Source: Micromonospora sp. NBC_01813 (GTDB lineage Bacteria > Actinomycetota > Actinomycetes > Mycobacteriales > Micromonosporaceae). From it: a stretch of 64,000 nt of DNA. Position numbers and translations under genes: made by a program. Shown here in pieces: positions 40,039 to 49,323 of this stretch. The stretch is taken from NCBI RefSeq assembly GCF_035917335.1, contig NZ_CP109067.1, positions 6,323,001 to 6,387,000 of the forward strand. The letters run 5' to 3'. Position 1 is the stretch's first letter. The number at the start of each line of letters is the position of its first letter. The notes beneath the pieces are model-generated. The model did no database searches. It saw nothing but the letters and a program-made list of their open reading frames with translations, and had not been told where the DNA came from.

Positions 40039-40642
40039 CCGCGCTGGCGCTGGCCAGAGCAAGGGGATCACCTCCGCGAAGATCGTCATTGCGGGCGGTT
40101 TCGGGGTGGGCAAGACCACCATGGTCGGTGCGGTCTCCGAGATCACGCCGCTGACCACCGAAGCGCTGATGACCTCGGCCGGAGTCGGCATCGACGACCC
40201 GTCGAAGGTGCCCGGCAAGGAGACCACCACGGTGGCGATGGACTTCGGCCGGATCACCATGGCCGACGACCTGATTCTCTACCTGTTCGGCACCCCGGGT
40301 CAGACGCGGTTCTGGTTCATGTGGGACGAGATCATCCGAGGCGCGGTGGGTGCGGCGGTGCTCGTCGACACCCGGCGGATCACCGATGCCTTCGCCCCGT
40401 TGGACTACTTCGAGAATCGGCAACTGCCGTACCTCGTCGCGCTCAACCGGTTCGACGGCTCGCCCCGCTACGAGGTCGAGGAGATCCGGGAGGCGCTGGC
40501 GATCTCGCCGCATGTGCCGCTGGTGATGTGCGACGCGCGTAGCCGGGACTCGACCAAGCATGTGCTGGTCAACGTGGTCGAGCACGCGATGACGACGCTG
40601 CGGGCCGAGCACGGGCGGGGCTTTCCGACCCCGGTCGGCTGA
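40019..40642 (+). CDS. cvnD: Conservon small GTPase CvnD
   Basis: The 207-residue protein has a Walker A (GGFGVGKTT), the switch II motif FGTPGQTRFWFMW and a G4 motif NRFD in place of NKxD. This MglA-like group of conservon GTPases differs from Ras at G4. The start is GTG inside cvnC. It ends the operon; a 10-bp tandem repeat follows, and nnaR converges from the other strand. Confidence 0.94.
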   Translation: MDFAGYDRAGAGQSKGITSAKIVIAGGFGVGKTTMVGAVSEITPLTTEALMTSAGVGIDDPSKVPGKETTTVAMDFGRITMADDLILYLFGTPGQTRFWFMWDEIIRGAVGAAVLVDTRRITDAFAPLDYFENRQLPYLVALNRFDGSPRYEVEEIREALAISPHVPLVMCDARSRDSTKHVLVNVVEHAMTTLRAEHGRGFPTPVG

Positions 40643-40650
40643 CCCACCGG

Positions 40651-40690
40651 TCAGGCCCGGTCAGGCCCGGTCAGGCCCGGTCAGGCCCGG
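40651..40690 (+). repeat. 10-bp tandem repeat, four copies
   Basis: TCAGGCCCGG is repeated four times exactly at 40651-40690, in the 78-base gap between the convergent cvnD and nnaR genes. A weak GC hairpin follows (about 40684-40706) that may serve as terminator. Confidence 0.9.
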
Positions 40691-40720
40691 CCCGTGCCGG
40701 CCACGGCCGGCCCGGCCCGG

Positions 40721-41809
40721 TCAGTCGATCGGCAGCCGGTAACCGCGCTTGACCACGGTCTGGATTACGCCCGGAGCGCCGAGCCCGGCCCGCAGCCGGG
40801 CGACGGCCATCTCGACCGCGTGCTCGTCGGCACCGCGCGGCAGGGTCCGCAGCAGGGCCGCCCGGGACAGCACCCGACCGGGGGTCTGGGCCAACGCGCG
40901 CAGCACCGCCATCGGTGCCGGAGCCAACGGCCGCAACTCCCCGTCGATCACCGCCGCGTGCCCACGCAGAGTGAGTAGATGGCCGCCGACCTTCAGGCTG
41001 ACGGCGCGTCTGGGCAGCTCGTCGACAATGGTGCGCACCAGGGCACCGAGCCGGGCCCGGGCCGGCGCGATCACCGGCACACCGTGCCGGCGTAGCGGCG
41101 CCGCCGTCACCGGACCGACGCAGGCCGCCATGACGTCCGTACGCAGTGATTCCAGCACCGCGTCACCGTTGGTGCCCGCCGCCCGCAGCAGCGCCGCGAC
41201 CGCCGGGGCGGACGTGAAGGTGACCGCGTCGACGAGTCGCCCGGTCACCAGGTCGACCAGCCGGTGCAGCGGCGCCGGATCGGTCGGTGGCGCCCACCGG
41301 TACACCGGCACCTCGATGATGCTGGCTCCGGCCGCCTCCAACGCGGCGGAACACTCCGGCTGCCGCTCGCCGTGCAGTTGCATCGCGACGATCTGACCGC
41401 CGACCCCCCGGGCCCGCAGGTGGTCGATCACTTCCTCGCAGCTTTCCGAGGCCGGCGACCACTGGTCGTGCAGCCCGGCGGCGCGGATCGCGCCCCGAGC
41501 CTTCGGACCCCTGGTCACGATGTACGCGCCGGCGAGCACCGCCCGCAGCGGCTCGGCCAACCCCCAGCCCTCGGCCGCTTCCAGCCAGCCGCGCATGCCG
41601 ATGCCGGTGTTGGCGACCAGCACGTCCGGCGGGTTGTCCAGGCAGGCCCGGGTGGCGGCGCGCAACTCGGTGTCGTCGGCCAGCGGCACGATCCGCAGCG
41701 CCGGAGCGAGCACGACCCGCGCGCCGCGCCGCTCCAGCAGCGCGGCCAACTCGTCGCGTCGCCGGTCGGCGGTGACTCCGATGGTGAACCCGGACAGTTC
41801 GTCGGACAT
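40721..41809 (-). CDS. nnaR: Uroporphyrinogen-III synthase/OmpR-type DNA-binding fusion (NnaR-type nitrate/nitrite regulator)
   Basis: Residues 1 to about 255 form a HemD-like domain (LSGFTIGVTADRRRDELAALLERRGARVVLAPALRIVPL; AVTFTSAPAVAALL). The last 90 residues form an OmpR/PhoB winged helix (LTLRGHAAVIDGELRPLAPAPMAVLRALAQTPGRVLSRAALLRTLPRGADEHAVEMAVARLRAGLG... VKRGYRL). This fusion is the architecture of NnaR, which activates nitrate/nitrite assimilation genes with GlnR in Streptomyces and mycobacteria. It is the third gene after nirB and nirD (ATGA overlap). HemD activity is doubtful. Confidence 0.88.
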   Translation of the reverse strand: MSDELSGFTIGVTADRRRDELAALLERRGARVVLAPALRIVPLADDTELRAATRACLDNPPDVLVANTGIGMRGWLEAAEGWGLAEPLRAVLAGAYIVTRGPKARGAIRAAGLHDQWSPASESCEEVIDHLRARGVGGQIVAMQLHGERQPECSAALEAAGASIIEVPVYRWAPPTDPAPLHRLVDLVTGRLVDAVTFTSAPAVAALLRAAGTNGDAVLESLRTDVMAACVGPVTAAPLRRHGVPVIAPARARLGALVRTIVDELPRRAVSLKVGGHLLTLRGHAAVIDGELRPLAPAPMAVLRALAQTPGRVLSRAALLRTLPRGADEHAVEMAVARLRAGLGAPGVIQTVVKRGYRLPID

Positions 41810-42171
41810 CACTGGTCCTGCCGCCGACCGAGTACCTCGATCAGCCCGTCGCGGCGGCGTACCTGGTAGGTCGGCACGGTGACGCCCGGCAGGTCCAGGC
41901 ACTCGCCGGTACGCAGGTCGTAGACCTGCTTGTGCAGCGGCGACGCGACCGTCGGGATCTCGCCGCGGGTGCCGACGATGCCCCGGGACATGACGTAGGC
42001 GCCGGCCACCGGATCCTGGTTGCCGATCGCGTACAGCGTCCCGTCGTAGGTCTTGAAGATCGCCACCTGTTCGCCGTCGACCAGGGCGGCCACGCCGCGC
42101 TCCGGCTCCACCCGTGGGTACGGGCACACCGGTGTCCACCGGCCGGTGACGTTGATCGTCTGCACACTCAT
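41809..42171 (-). CDS. nirD: Nitrite reductase small subunit NirD
   Basis: The 120-residue Rieske-fold protein (CPYPRVEPERGVAALVDGEQVAIFKTYDGTLYAIGNQDPVAGAYVMSRGIVG; ASPLHKQVYDLRTGECLD) lacks the Cys/His pairs for a [2Fe-2S] centre, as is normal for NirD. It is needed with NirB for NADH-dependent nitrite reduction to ammonium. It overlaps nirB and nnaR by ATGA junctions. Confidence 0.94.
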   Translation of the reverse strand: MSVQTINVTGRWTPVCPYPRVEPERGVAALVDGEQVAIFKTYDGTLYAIGNQDPVAGAYVMSRGIVGTRGEIPTVASPLHKQVYDLRTGECLDLPGVTVPTYQVRRRDGLIEVLGRRQDQ

Positions 42172-44732
42172 CGGCGTACCTCCAGGGTTGTCGGGAGGCC
42201 GAGCGCGACGGGCCGGCGCTCGCCCAGGGCCGGCACCGGCTGGCCCCGCTCGACCTCGAAGGTGATCGACGGATCCGGGGTGTCGGGTGCGTTGACGAAG
42301 GAGGTGAAGCGGCGCAGCCGCTGCGGGTCGTCGATCGTGTCCCGCCACTCGTCGGAGTACGACTCGACGTGCCGGGCCATCGCCGCGTCCAGCTCGGCCG
42401 CCAACCCGAGGGAGTCGTCGACGATCACCGAGCGCAGGTGGTCGAGCCCGCCGTCCATCGCCTCGATCCAGGCGGCGGTGCGTTGCAGGCGGTCGGCGGT
42501 GCGGATGTAGAACATCAGGAACCGGTCGATGGTGCGGACAAGGTCCTCGGTGGACAGATCGCTGGCGAACAGGTCGGCGTGCCGGGGGCGGAAGCCGCCG
42601 TTGCCGCCGACGTAGAGGTTCCAGCCGACGTCGGTGGCGATGATGCCGAAGTCCTTGCTGCGGGCCTCGGCGCATTCGCGGGCACAGCCGGAGACCGCAG
42701 ACTTGATCTTGTGTGGAGCGCGCAGGCCCCGGTAGCGCAGCTCCAGGGCGACGGCCAGGCCGACCGAGTCCTGCACCCCGTAGCGGCACCAGGTGGAGCC
42801 GACACAGGACTTCACCGTGCGCAGCGCCTTGCCGTACGCGTGACCGGACTCGAAGCCGGCGTCGACCAGCCGCCGCCAGATCTGCGGCAGCTGCTCCACC
42901 CGGGCGCCGAACAGGTCGATCCGCTGCCCACCGGTGATCTTGGTGTAGAGGTTGAAGTCCCTGGCCACCTCGCCGATGACGATCAACTTCTCCGGCGTGA
43001 TCTCCCCACCGGGGATTCGTGGCACCACCGAATAGGTGCCGTCGCGCTGGATGTTGGCCAGGAAGTGATCGTTGGTGTCCTGCAGGGCGGCCTGCTCACC
43101 GTCGAGGACGTACCCGTTGCCCAACGACGCGAGGATCGAGGCGACCACCGGCTTGCAGATGTCGCAGCCCCGGCCCTGACCGTGCTCGGCGACCAACTGG
43201 GAGAAGGTCCGGATGCCGCGTACGCGGATGATGTCGAACAGCTCCTGACGGCTGTGCGTGAAATGCTCGCAGAGCGCGGTGGACTGGGTCACCCCGGCGA
43301 CCGCCAGCAACTGCTTGAGCATCGGTACGCAGGACCCGCAGCTGGTGCCGGCCCGGGTGCACGCCTTGATCCCGGCGACGTCGGTGCAGCCGTCGCCGAT
43401 CGCCCCGAGGATCTGATCCTTGGTGACCGCGTTGCACGAGCACACCTGGGCGCTGCCCGGCAGCGCCGCGACCCCGGCGCCGGTGCCGCCGCCCTCGCCG
43501 GCCGGTGCGAGCAACGCCAGCGGCGGACCGGGCAGCGCACCACCGACGCTGGCCCGCAACGTCGGGTACGCGGTGGCGTCGCCGACCAGCACCCCGCCGA
43601 GCAGGGTACGGGCGTCGTCGGAGAGCACCAGCTTGGCGTAGACCCGGGTGGCCGGGTCGGTGAAGGTGACGTCCAGGCAGTTCTCGGTGACGCCGTGCGC
43701 GTCGCCGAACGACGCCACGTCGACGCCGAGCAGCTTCAGCTTGGTGGAGGTGTCCGCGCCGGGGAAGGCCGCGGTGCCGCCGAGCAGCCGGTCGGCGACC
43801 ACCTCGGCCATCGCGTACCCGGGAGCGACCAGTCCGTAGCAGCGGCCCGGCTCGCCGGCCACGCTCACCGCCGCGCATTCGCCGACCGCCCAGATGTACG
43901 GGTCGCTGGTCTGGCAGGTGGCGTCCACCGTCACCCCGCCGCGTTCGCCGACGGCCAGACCGGCGGCGCGGGCCAGGTCGTCGCGGGGCCGGACGCCGGC
44001 GGCCACCACGACCAGGTCGGTGTCCAACTCGGTGCCGTCGGTGAGGGTGACGCCGCACGGGGTGCCATCGGGGCCGGATCGGATCGCCGAGGTGGCGGTG
44101 CCCAACCGTACGTCGACGCCGAGGTCCTCGACGTAGCGGCGCAGCATCGCCGCACCGGCCTCGTCGACCTGCATCGGCATCAGCCGGGGGGCGAACTCCA
44201 CCACCTGGGTACGCAGGTCGAGCAGCCGCAGCGCGTTGACCGCCTCCAGGCCGAGCAGGCCGCCGCCGATCACCGTGCCGGTCCGCCGGCCGGCGGCCGG
44301 GTCGGTGGCGAAGGAACGGATCGCGACCAGGTCGTCGAGCGTGCGGTAGACGAACACGCCGTCGCGCAGCCCACCGCCGGCCGGCCGGTGGGCGCCGTCG
44401 ATCGGTGGCACGAACGCGTACGAGCCGGTGGCCAGCACGAGGGCGTCGTAGCCGTACTCGCCCTGGTCGGTGACGACAACTCGGCGCTGGCGGTCGATGC
44501 GCCGGGCCGGCTCGGCCAGCCGCAGGTCGACGCCGTCGTCCGGGCTGTGCAGGCTCAGTTCGTCCGGCCCGACGCCGTCGAAGAAGGCCGACAGCCGAAC
44601 CCGGTCGTACGCCGGCCGGGACTCCTCGGCGAGCACCGTCACCTGCCAGGCGTCGCCGGTGTCCCGGGACCGGACCGCTTCGACCAGGCGTTGCCCGACC
44701 ATGCCGTTGCCGATGACGACCAACCGACTCAT
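42168..44732 (-). CDS. nirB: Assimilatory nitrite reductase large subunit NirB
   Basis: NirB reduces nitrite to ammonium with NAD(P)H. The 854-residue protein has an N-terminal FAD/NAD domain (VVIGNGMVGQRLVEAV, GGGLLGLEAVNALR), a BFD-type [2Fe-2S] domain (CSCNAVTKDQILGAIGDGC... CGSCVP), a sulfite/nitrite reductase ferredoxin-like half-domain, and the siroheme/[4Fe-4S] motif CVGSTWC and SGCARECAEA. A GGAGGTG site precedes the ATG. First gene of nirB-nirD-nnaR; narK is divergent. Confidence 0.96.
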   Translation of the reverse strand: MSRLVVIGNGMVGQRLVEAVRSRDTGDAWQVTVLAEESRPAYDRVRLSAFFDGVGPDELSLHSPDDGVDLRLAEPARRIDRQRRVVVTDQGEYGYDALVLATGSYAFVPPIDGAHRPAGGGLRDGVFVYRTLDDLVAIRSFATDPAAGRRTGTVIGGGLLGLEAVNALRLLDLRTQVVEFAPRLMPMQVDEAGAAMLRRYVEDLGVDVRLGTATSAIRSGPDGTPCGVTLTDGTELDTDLVVVAAGVRPRDDLARAAGLAVGERGGVTVDATCQTSDPYIWAVGECAAVSVAGEPGRCYGLVAPGYAMAEVVADRLLGGTAAFPGADTSTKLKLLGVDVASFGDAHGVTENCLDVTFTDPATRVYAKLVLSDDARTLLGGVLVGDATAYPTLRASVGGALPGPPLALLAPAGEGGGTGAGVAALPGSAQVCSCNAVTKDQILGAIGDGCTDVAGIKACTRAGTSCGSCVPMLKQLLAVAGVTQSTALCEHFTHSRQELFDIIRVRGIRTFSQLVAEHGQGRGCDICKPVVASILASLGNGYVLDGEQAALQDTNDHFLANIQRDGTYSVVPRIPGGEITPEKLIVIGEVARDFNLYTKITGGQRIDLFGARVEQLPQIWRRLVDAGFESGHAYGKALRTVKSCVGSTWCRYGVQDSVGLAVALELRYRGLRAPHKIKSAVSGCARECAEARSKDFGIIATDVGWNLYVGGNGGFRPRHADLFASDLSTEDLVRTIDRFLMFYIRTADRLQRTAAWIEAMDGGLDHLRSVIVDDSLGLAAELDAAMARHVESYSDEWRDTIDDPQRLRRFTSFVNAPDTPDPSITFEVERGQPVPALGERRPVALGLPTTLEVRR

Positions 44733-45086
44733 GCCGGCACCTCCACGTCGGAATCCACAGAAGGGAGCCTCCGGGCGGGCTGCGTAACCGCCGGTCCGAT
44801 CGTCAGCTGCACGCTGCCTGGCATGTGCGAAGCGTGCCGGGGGGCGATTTCGCCGGGACGTCTCGATTGTTTCGAGCCTGCTAAGAGCCCCTCACGAGGA
44901 TCGCTCGCAGCGGGTTAGCTCGGGCCGTCCGTCCCACCACGTGGTTCTCACTATCGGTGACCGGCGGCCGTGCGGTCTCCGTTGCGCGACCGACTCAGTG
45001 GATGAACCCTTCGGAAACTGGCACGTCCTAGCTTCCTGGCAACGACATCGATCGCCGTAGACCGATCGCGGAGGAGCTGAGCGCTC
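44733..45086. promoter_or_regulatory. Divergent nirB/narK control region
   Basis: This 354-base gap must carry both promoters. A partial GlnR-like arrangement TGAAC-n6-GAAAC-n6-GTCCT occurs at 45003-45023; only the central GAAAC matches the consensus fully. A GTTAC half-site on the minus strand is near 44790. No gene is seen. The binding sites are suggestions; control by GlnR and NnaR is expected from related systems. Confidence 0.45.
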
Positions 45087-46520
45087 ATGAGCCAGGCCAC
45101 CACCACGGATAGCACATCGGCGGACGCCGCCGCCAGCACCGACCCGGCCGCCCCACCCGGGAACGCCCCGGTGGCCGCGCCGCCGGGGCGCCGCCGGGGC
45201 AGCCGGTGGATCGACGACTGGCGTCCGGAGGACCCCGACTTCTGGCGGGACACCGGTGCCCCGGTCGCCCGCCGCAACCTGATCCTCTCGATCGCCTCCG
45301 AACACATCGGCTTCTCCGTATGGAGCCTCTGGTCGGTGCTCGTGCTCTTCATGGGGCCCGAGTACGGCATCGACCCGGCCGGCAAGTTCCTGCTCACCGC
45401 CGTACCGGCCGCGGTCGGCTCGGTGTTGCGACTGCCGTACACCTTCGCGGTGGCGGTCTTCGGCGGCCGGAACTGGACCATCGTCAGCGCCCTGCTGCTG
45501 CTGTTGCCGGCGGTGCCGATGACGATTCTGCTGGAGCCCGGCATCTCCTACTCGACGCTGATGGTGCTGGCCTGTCTCGCCGGCGTCGGCGGCGGCAACT
45601 TCGCCTCGTCGATGGCGAACATCAACGCCTTCTACCCGCAACGGCTCAAGGGCTGGGCGCTCGGGCTCAACGCCGGTGGCGGCAACATCGGCGTACCCGC
45701 CGTCCAACTGGTCGGGCTGGCCGTACTGGCGACCGTCGGGGCCGCGTACCCGCGGCTGGTGCCCGCCGTCTACCTGCCGCTGATCGTGCTCGCCGCGTTC
45801 GGCGCGGCCCGGTACATGGACAACCTCAGCGCCGCGTCCAACGAACGCGGCGCGATGCGGGAGGCGACCAGGTCGCCGCACACCTGGATCATGTCGTTCC
45901 TGTACATCGGCACCTTCGGCTCCTTCATCGGCTTCGGGTTCGCCTTCGGTCAGGTCCTGCAGATCCAGTTCGCCGAGCAGTTCGCCACCCCGATCGACGC
46001 GGCCTACCTGACCTTCCTCGGCCCGCTCATCGGGTCGCTGATCCGGCCGGTCGGCGGGCACCTGGCCGACCGCCTCGGCGGAGCCCGGGTGACGTTCTGG
46101 AACTTCGTGGCGATGGCGGTCGGCGCCGGCACCGTCTGGTACGCCTCGGTGGAGCGCTCGCTACCGCTCTACCTGGTCGGGTTCATGGCGCTGTTCGTCT
46201 TCTCCGGCATCGGCAACGGGTCGACGTACAAGATGATCCCGGCGATCTTCCGGGCCAAGGCCGCTGAGCAGGTCGCCGCCGGGGTCGACCCGGTCGCGGC
46301 GGAACGCCGGTCGATCCGGCTGGCCGGCGCGCTGATCGGCATCGCCGGTGCGGTCGGCGCCTTCGGCGGGGTCCTGGTCAACATCGCCTTCCGGCAGTCC
46401 TTCCTCACCTCCGGTACGGCGGACGCCGCGTACCTGGTGTTCATCGCCTTCTACGCGGTCTGTGTGGTGGTCACCTGGGGGGTGTACCGCCGCGCCGGCA
46501 GTCGGCTGCCGGGCGTCTGA
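45087..46520 (+). CDS. narK: Nitrate/nitrite transporter NarK (MFS, NNP family)
   Basis: The 477-residue transporter has an extended Ala/Thr/Pro-rich cytosolic N-terminus (about 55 residues) and about 12 membrane segments. The two NNP signatures are present (GVGGGNFASSMANINAFYP and FSGIGNGSTYKMIP), with an Arg in RLPYTF expected to bind nitrate. The ATG follows GGAGGA. It is divergent from nirB. No nitrate reductase gene is in the window. Confidence 0.95.
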   Translation: MSQATTTDSTSADAAASTDPAAPPGNAPVAAPPGRRRGSRWIDDWRPEDPDFWRDTGAPVARRNLILSIASEHIGFSVWSLWSVLVLFMGPEYGIDPAGKFLLTAVPAAVGSVLRLPYTFAVAVFGGRNWTIVSALLLLLPAVPMTILLEPGISYSTLMVLACLAGVGGGNFASSMANINAFYPQRLKGWALGLNAGGGNIGVPAVQLVGLAVLATVGAAYPRLVPAVYLPLIVLAAFGAARYMDNLSAASNERGAMREATRSPHTWIMSFLYIGTFGSFIGFGFAFGQVLQIQFAEQFATPIDAAYLTFLGPLIGSLIRPVGGHLADRLGGARVTFWNFVAMAVGAGTVWYASVERSLPLYLVGFMALFVFSGIGNGSTYKMIPAIFRAKAAEQVAAGVDPVAAERRSIRLAGALIGIAGAVGAFGGVLVNIAFRQSFLTSGTADAAYLVFIAFYAVCVVVTWGVYRRAGSRLPGV

Positions 46521-46528
46521 CCGGCGTT

Positions 46529-46558
46529 TTGACCGTTCGGCCGGGCAGCGGGTATCGT
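46529..46558 (+). promoter_or_regulatory. rplM: Promoter for rplM-rpsI
   Basis: TTGACC (46529-46534) and TATCGT (46553-46558) are 18 bases apart. Transcription would begin near 46565, giving a leader of about 208 bases before rplM, long enough for regulation. A second -10-like TATGCT is at 46652-46657. It lies just after the narK stop. The remaining leader shows GC-rich stems but no RNA family I recognise. Confidence 0.6.
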
Positions 46559-46772
46559 TGCCTGCTGTTGTGCGACAGCCGAGGGGCGTCCCTCGCCAGG
46601 CTAGTCACCGTTCGCGGCAGGGCCCGCTGCGTGGTGGCATGCCAGCCGGGGTATGCTTGTCGTTCGCGTGCGCGTTCTCCAAGGTCGCCCGGTCATCGGG
46701 TCGCCCTACGGCCCGCGCGTTACCTGACGACCGACGCGCGACCCCAGACCGACGACGAGACAAGGTAGACCT

Positions 46773-47216
46773 GTGCGTACGTACAGCCCGAAGCCGGGTG
46801 AGATCGAGCGTCAGTGGCATGTGATCGACGCCTCTGATGTCGTGCTGGGCCGCCTGGCCACCCACGCCGCCACGTTGCTGCGCGGCAAGCACAAGCCCAC
46901 GTTCGCGCCGCATGTCGACACCGGTGACTTCGTCATCGTCGTCAACGCCGGCAAGGTGGCGTTGACCGGCAACAAGCGGCACACCAAGGTGGCCTACCGG
47001 CACTCCGGTTACCCGGGTGGCCTCAAGCAGGTCCGCTACGACGAGCTGCTGGCCAAGCGCCCCGACCGGGCGATCGAGCTGGCCGTCAAGGGGATGCTCC
47101 CGCACAACAAGCTCGGCAACAAGCTGATCCGCAAGCTCAAGGTCTACGCGGGCGCCGAGCACCCGCACGGCGCGCAGCTGCCGGTGCCGTTCGAGATCAA
47201 GCAGATCGCGCAGTGA
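46773..47216 (+). CDS. rplM: 50S ribosomal protein L13
   Basis: The 147-residue L13 ([54 protein letters not shown]) is an early 50S assembly protein. The start is GTG. Its last bases touch the reading frame of rpsI. The rplM-rpsI pair is followed by a clear terminator. Confidence 0.97.
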   Translation: MRTYSPKPGEIERQWHVIDASDVVLGRLATHAATLLRGKHKPTFAPHVDTGDFVIVVNAGKVALTGNKRHTKVAYRHSGYPGGLKQVRYDELLAKRPDRAIELAVKGMLPHNKLGNKLIRKLKVYAGAEHPHGAQLPVPFEIKQIAQ

Positions 47217-47236
47217 GCGCGGGCGAGGGAAACAGC

Positions 47237-47776
47237 ATGACCGACACCACCGAGGCCGAGCCGGTCGCCGTCGTCGAGACCGAGGCCGAGATCGACGCTG
47301 CGGCTGACACCGGCACCGAGCAGGCCGCCGCCGACGAGGTGGCCGCCCCGGCTGCGGCGCCCGCCCCCGTGGCGCGCTCGCCGCGCGGCGAGCGCCCGAT
47401 CCAGACCGTGGGCCGGCGCAAGCAGGCCATCGTCCGGGTCCGGATCATCCCCGGCTCAGGCAAGATCACCTGCAACGGCCGCGAGCTCGAGGAGTACTTC
47501 CCGAGCAAGGTCCACCAGCAGTTGATCCGCGAGCCGCTGGCCACCGCCGAGAAGCCCGAGGTCTTCGACGTGATCGCCAACCTGCGCGGTGGCGGCATCA
47601 CCGGGCAGGCCGGAGCGCTGCGGCTCGGTATCGCCCGCGCGTTGTGCGTCAACGACCTCGACGACCGCCCGGCGCTGAAGAAGGCGGGCTTCCTTACCCG
47701 CGACGCCCGGGTCAAGGAGAGCAAGAAGTACGGCCTGAAGAAGGCCCGTAAGGCTCCGCAGTACTCGAAGCGTTAA
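47237..47776 (+). CDS. rpsI: 30S ribosomal protein S9 with Ala/Glu-rich N-terminal extension
   Basis: S9 reaches the P-site tRNA with its C-terminal tail ([12 protein letters not shown]). I take the ATG at 47237, six bases after GAGGGA; a GTG at 47213 overlapping the rplM stop would add 8 residues. The first 50 residues ([13 protein letters not shown]...) are acidic and Ala-rich, absent from E. coli S9. The core then follows ([20 protein letters not shown]). Length 179. Confidence 0.95.
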   Translation: MTDTTEAEPVAVVETEAEIDAAADTGTEQAAADEVAAPAAAPAPVARSPRGERPIQTVGRRKQAIVRVRIIPGSGKITCNGRELEEYFPSKVHQQLIREPLATAEKPEVFDVIANLRGGGITGQAGALRLGIARALCVNDLDDRPALKKAGFLTRDARVKESKKYGLKKARKAPQYSKR

Positions 47777-47791
47777 TCGATGTACGGCTGA

Positions 47792-47845
47792 ACGGACGGC
47801 CGGGTTGCACCTTTCGGGGTGGTTCCCGGCCGTCCGTCGCTTTTT
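47792..47845 (+). terminator. Rho-independent terminator after rpsI
   Basis: ACGGACGGCCGGG (47792-47804) pairs perfectly with 47825-47837, with an inner CACC/GGTG stem, and is followed by a TTTTT run (47841-47845). This is the clearest intrinsic terminator in the window. Confidence 0.92.
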
Positions 47846-47928
47846 GGGTTAGTTGAGGGTTGTCTCCCGCCGATCGGCAGTATCTTTCATCGCGGCGATG
47901 TCGGCGGGACCATCGGAGGGTGACAGGT

Positions 47929-49296
47929 ATGGCGCGGCTGTTCGGCACCGACGGGGTACGCGGGCGGGCCAACGCAGACCTGACACCCGAGTTGGCGATG
48001 GCGGTCGCCGTCGCCGCCGCGCACATCCTCGCCGGGCGGGACCCGGGTCACCAGCCGCTCGCCGTGGTCGGCCGGGATCCGCGGGCCAGCGGCGAGATGC
48101 TGGAGGCCGCCGTGGTCGCCGGGCTGACCAGCGCCGGCGCGAACGTGCTGCGGGTCGGCGTACTGCCGACTCCCGGCGTCGCGTTCCTGGTCGGGGAGAC
48201 CAAGGCCGACTTCGGCGTGATGCTCTCCGCCTCGCACAACCCGATGCCGGACAACGGGATCAAGCTCTTCGCCGCCGGCGGGCACAAGCTGCCCGACGAC
48301 ATGGAGTTGAAGATCGAAGCCGCGGTCTCCTCGGCGGTCTCGGGTGACGGCTCCACTGGTCGTCAGCGGCCGACCGGAGCCGGGATCGGCCGGGTGCACG
48401 ACCTGCTCGACGGGGCCGAGCACTACATCGGTCACCTGGTCAGCGCGGTCGGGCATCGGCTCGACGGGCTGCGGGTGGTGGTCGACTGCGCCAACGGGGC
48501 GGCCGCCGAGATCGGGCCGATCGCCTACCGGGAGGCGGGTGCCGAGGTCATCGCGATCAACGCCGAGCCGGACGGGCTCAACATCAACGACGGCTGCGGT
48601 TCCAACCACCTCGACGTGGTCCGGGCCGCGGTCCGTGAGCACGGTGCCCACCTGGGCCTGGCCCACGACGGCGATGCCGACCGCTGTCTCGCGGTCACCG
48701 CCGACGGCGCCGACGTTGACGGCGACGAGATCATGGCGATTCTCGCGCTGGCCATGCGCGACGCCGGCACCCTCACCGCCGACACCCTGGTCGCCACCGT
48801 GATGAGCAACCTCGGCCTGCGCCTGGCGATGTCCAGGGAAGGCATCAAGCTGATCGAGACCAAGGTCGGCGACCGGTACGTGTTGGAGGAGTTGCGGGCC
48901 TCCGGCCTCGCCATCGGCGGCGAGCAGAGCGGCCACATCGTGCTGCCCGCCTACGCCACCACCGGCGACGGCCTGCTCACCGGGCTGCAGCTGATGTCCC
49001 GGATGGCGGCCACCGGGTCGTCGCTGGCCGAACTGGCCGCCACGGTCACCAAACTGCCCCAGGTGCTGATCAACGTGCCGGTCGGTGACCGGCTCGCCGG
49101 TGCCGAGGCCCCGGCGGTACGGGCGGCGGCCCAGCAGGCCGAAGCGGAGCTCGACGGCACCGGCCGGGTGCTGCTGCGCCCGTCCGGGACCGAGCCACTG
49201 GTGCGGGTGATGGTCGAGGCCGCGACGGTGTCCACCGCCCAGACGATCGCCGAGCGGATCGCCGCGCAGGTGCGCGCCGCCAGCCCGGTGTCCTGA
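47929..49296 (+). CDS. glmM: Phosphoglucosamine mutase GlmM
   Basis: GlmM converts glucosamine 6-phosphate to the 1-phosphate for UDP-GlcNAc. The 455-residue protein has the active-site serine Ser102 in SASHNP, the metal loop DGDADR and the phosphate-binding [12 protein letters not shown]. The ATG at 47929 follows GGAGGG. glmS, the preceding step, lies about 1.4 kb downstream. Confidence 0.96.
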   Translation: MARLFGTDGVRGRANADLTPELAMAVAVAAAHILAGRDPGHQPLAVVGRDPRASGEMLEAAVVAGLTSAGANVLRVGVLPTPGVAFLVGETKADFGVMLSASHNPMPDNGIKLFAAGGHKLPDDMELKIEAAVSSAVSGDGSTGRQRPTGAGIGRVHDLLDGAEHYIGHLVSAVGHRLDGLRVVVDCANGAAAEIGPIAYREAGAEVIAINAEPDGLNINDGCGSNHLDVVRAAVREHGAHLGLAHDGDADRCLAVTADGADVDGDEIMAILALAMRDAGTLTADTLVATVMSNLGLRLAMSREGIKLIETKVGDRYVLEELRASGLAIGGEQSGHIVLPAYATTGDGLLTGLQLMSRMAATGSSLAELAATVTKLPQVLINVPVGDRLAGAEAPAVRAAAQQAEAELDGTGRVLLRPSGTEPLVRVMVEAATVSTAQTIAERIAAQVRAASPVS

Positions 49297-49323
49297 CCGC
49301 CGGCGGGGGCCACCGGCAGGGGG

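Noticed and set aside
40651-40690. CRISPR-like repeat array
   Set aside because: Units are 10 bp, contiguous and without spacers.
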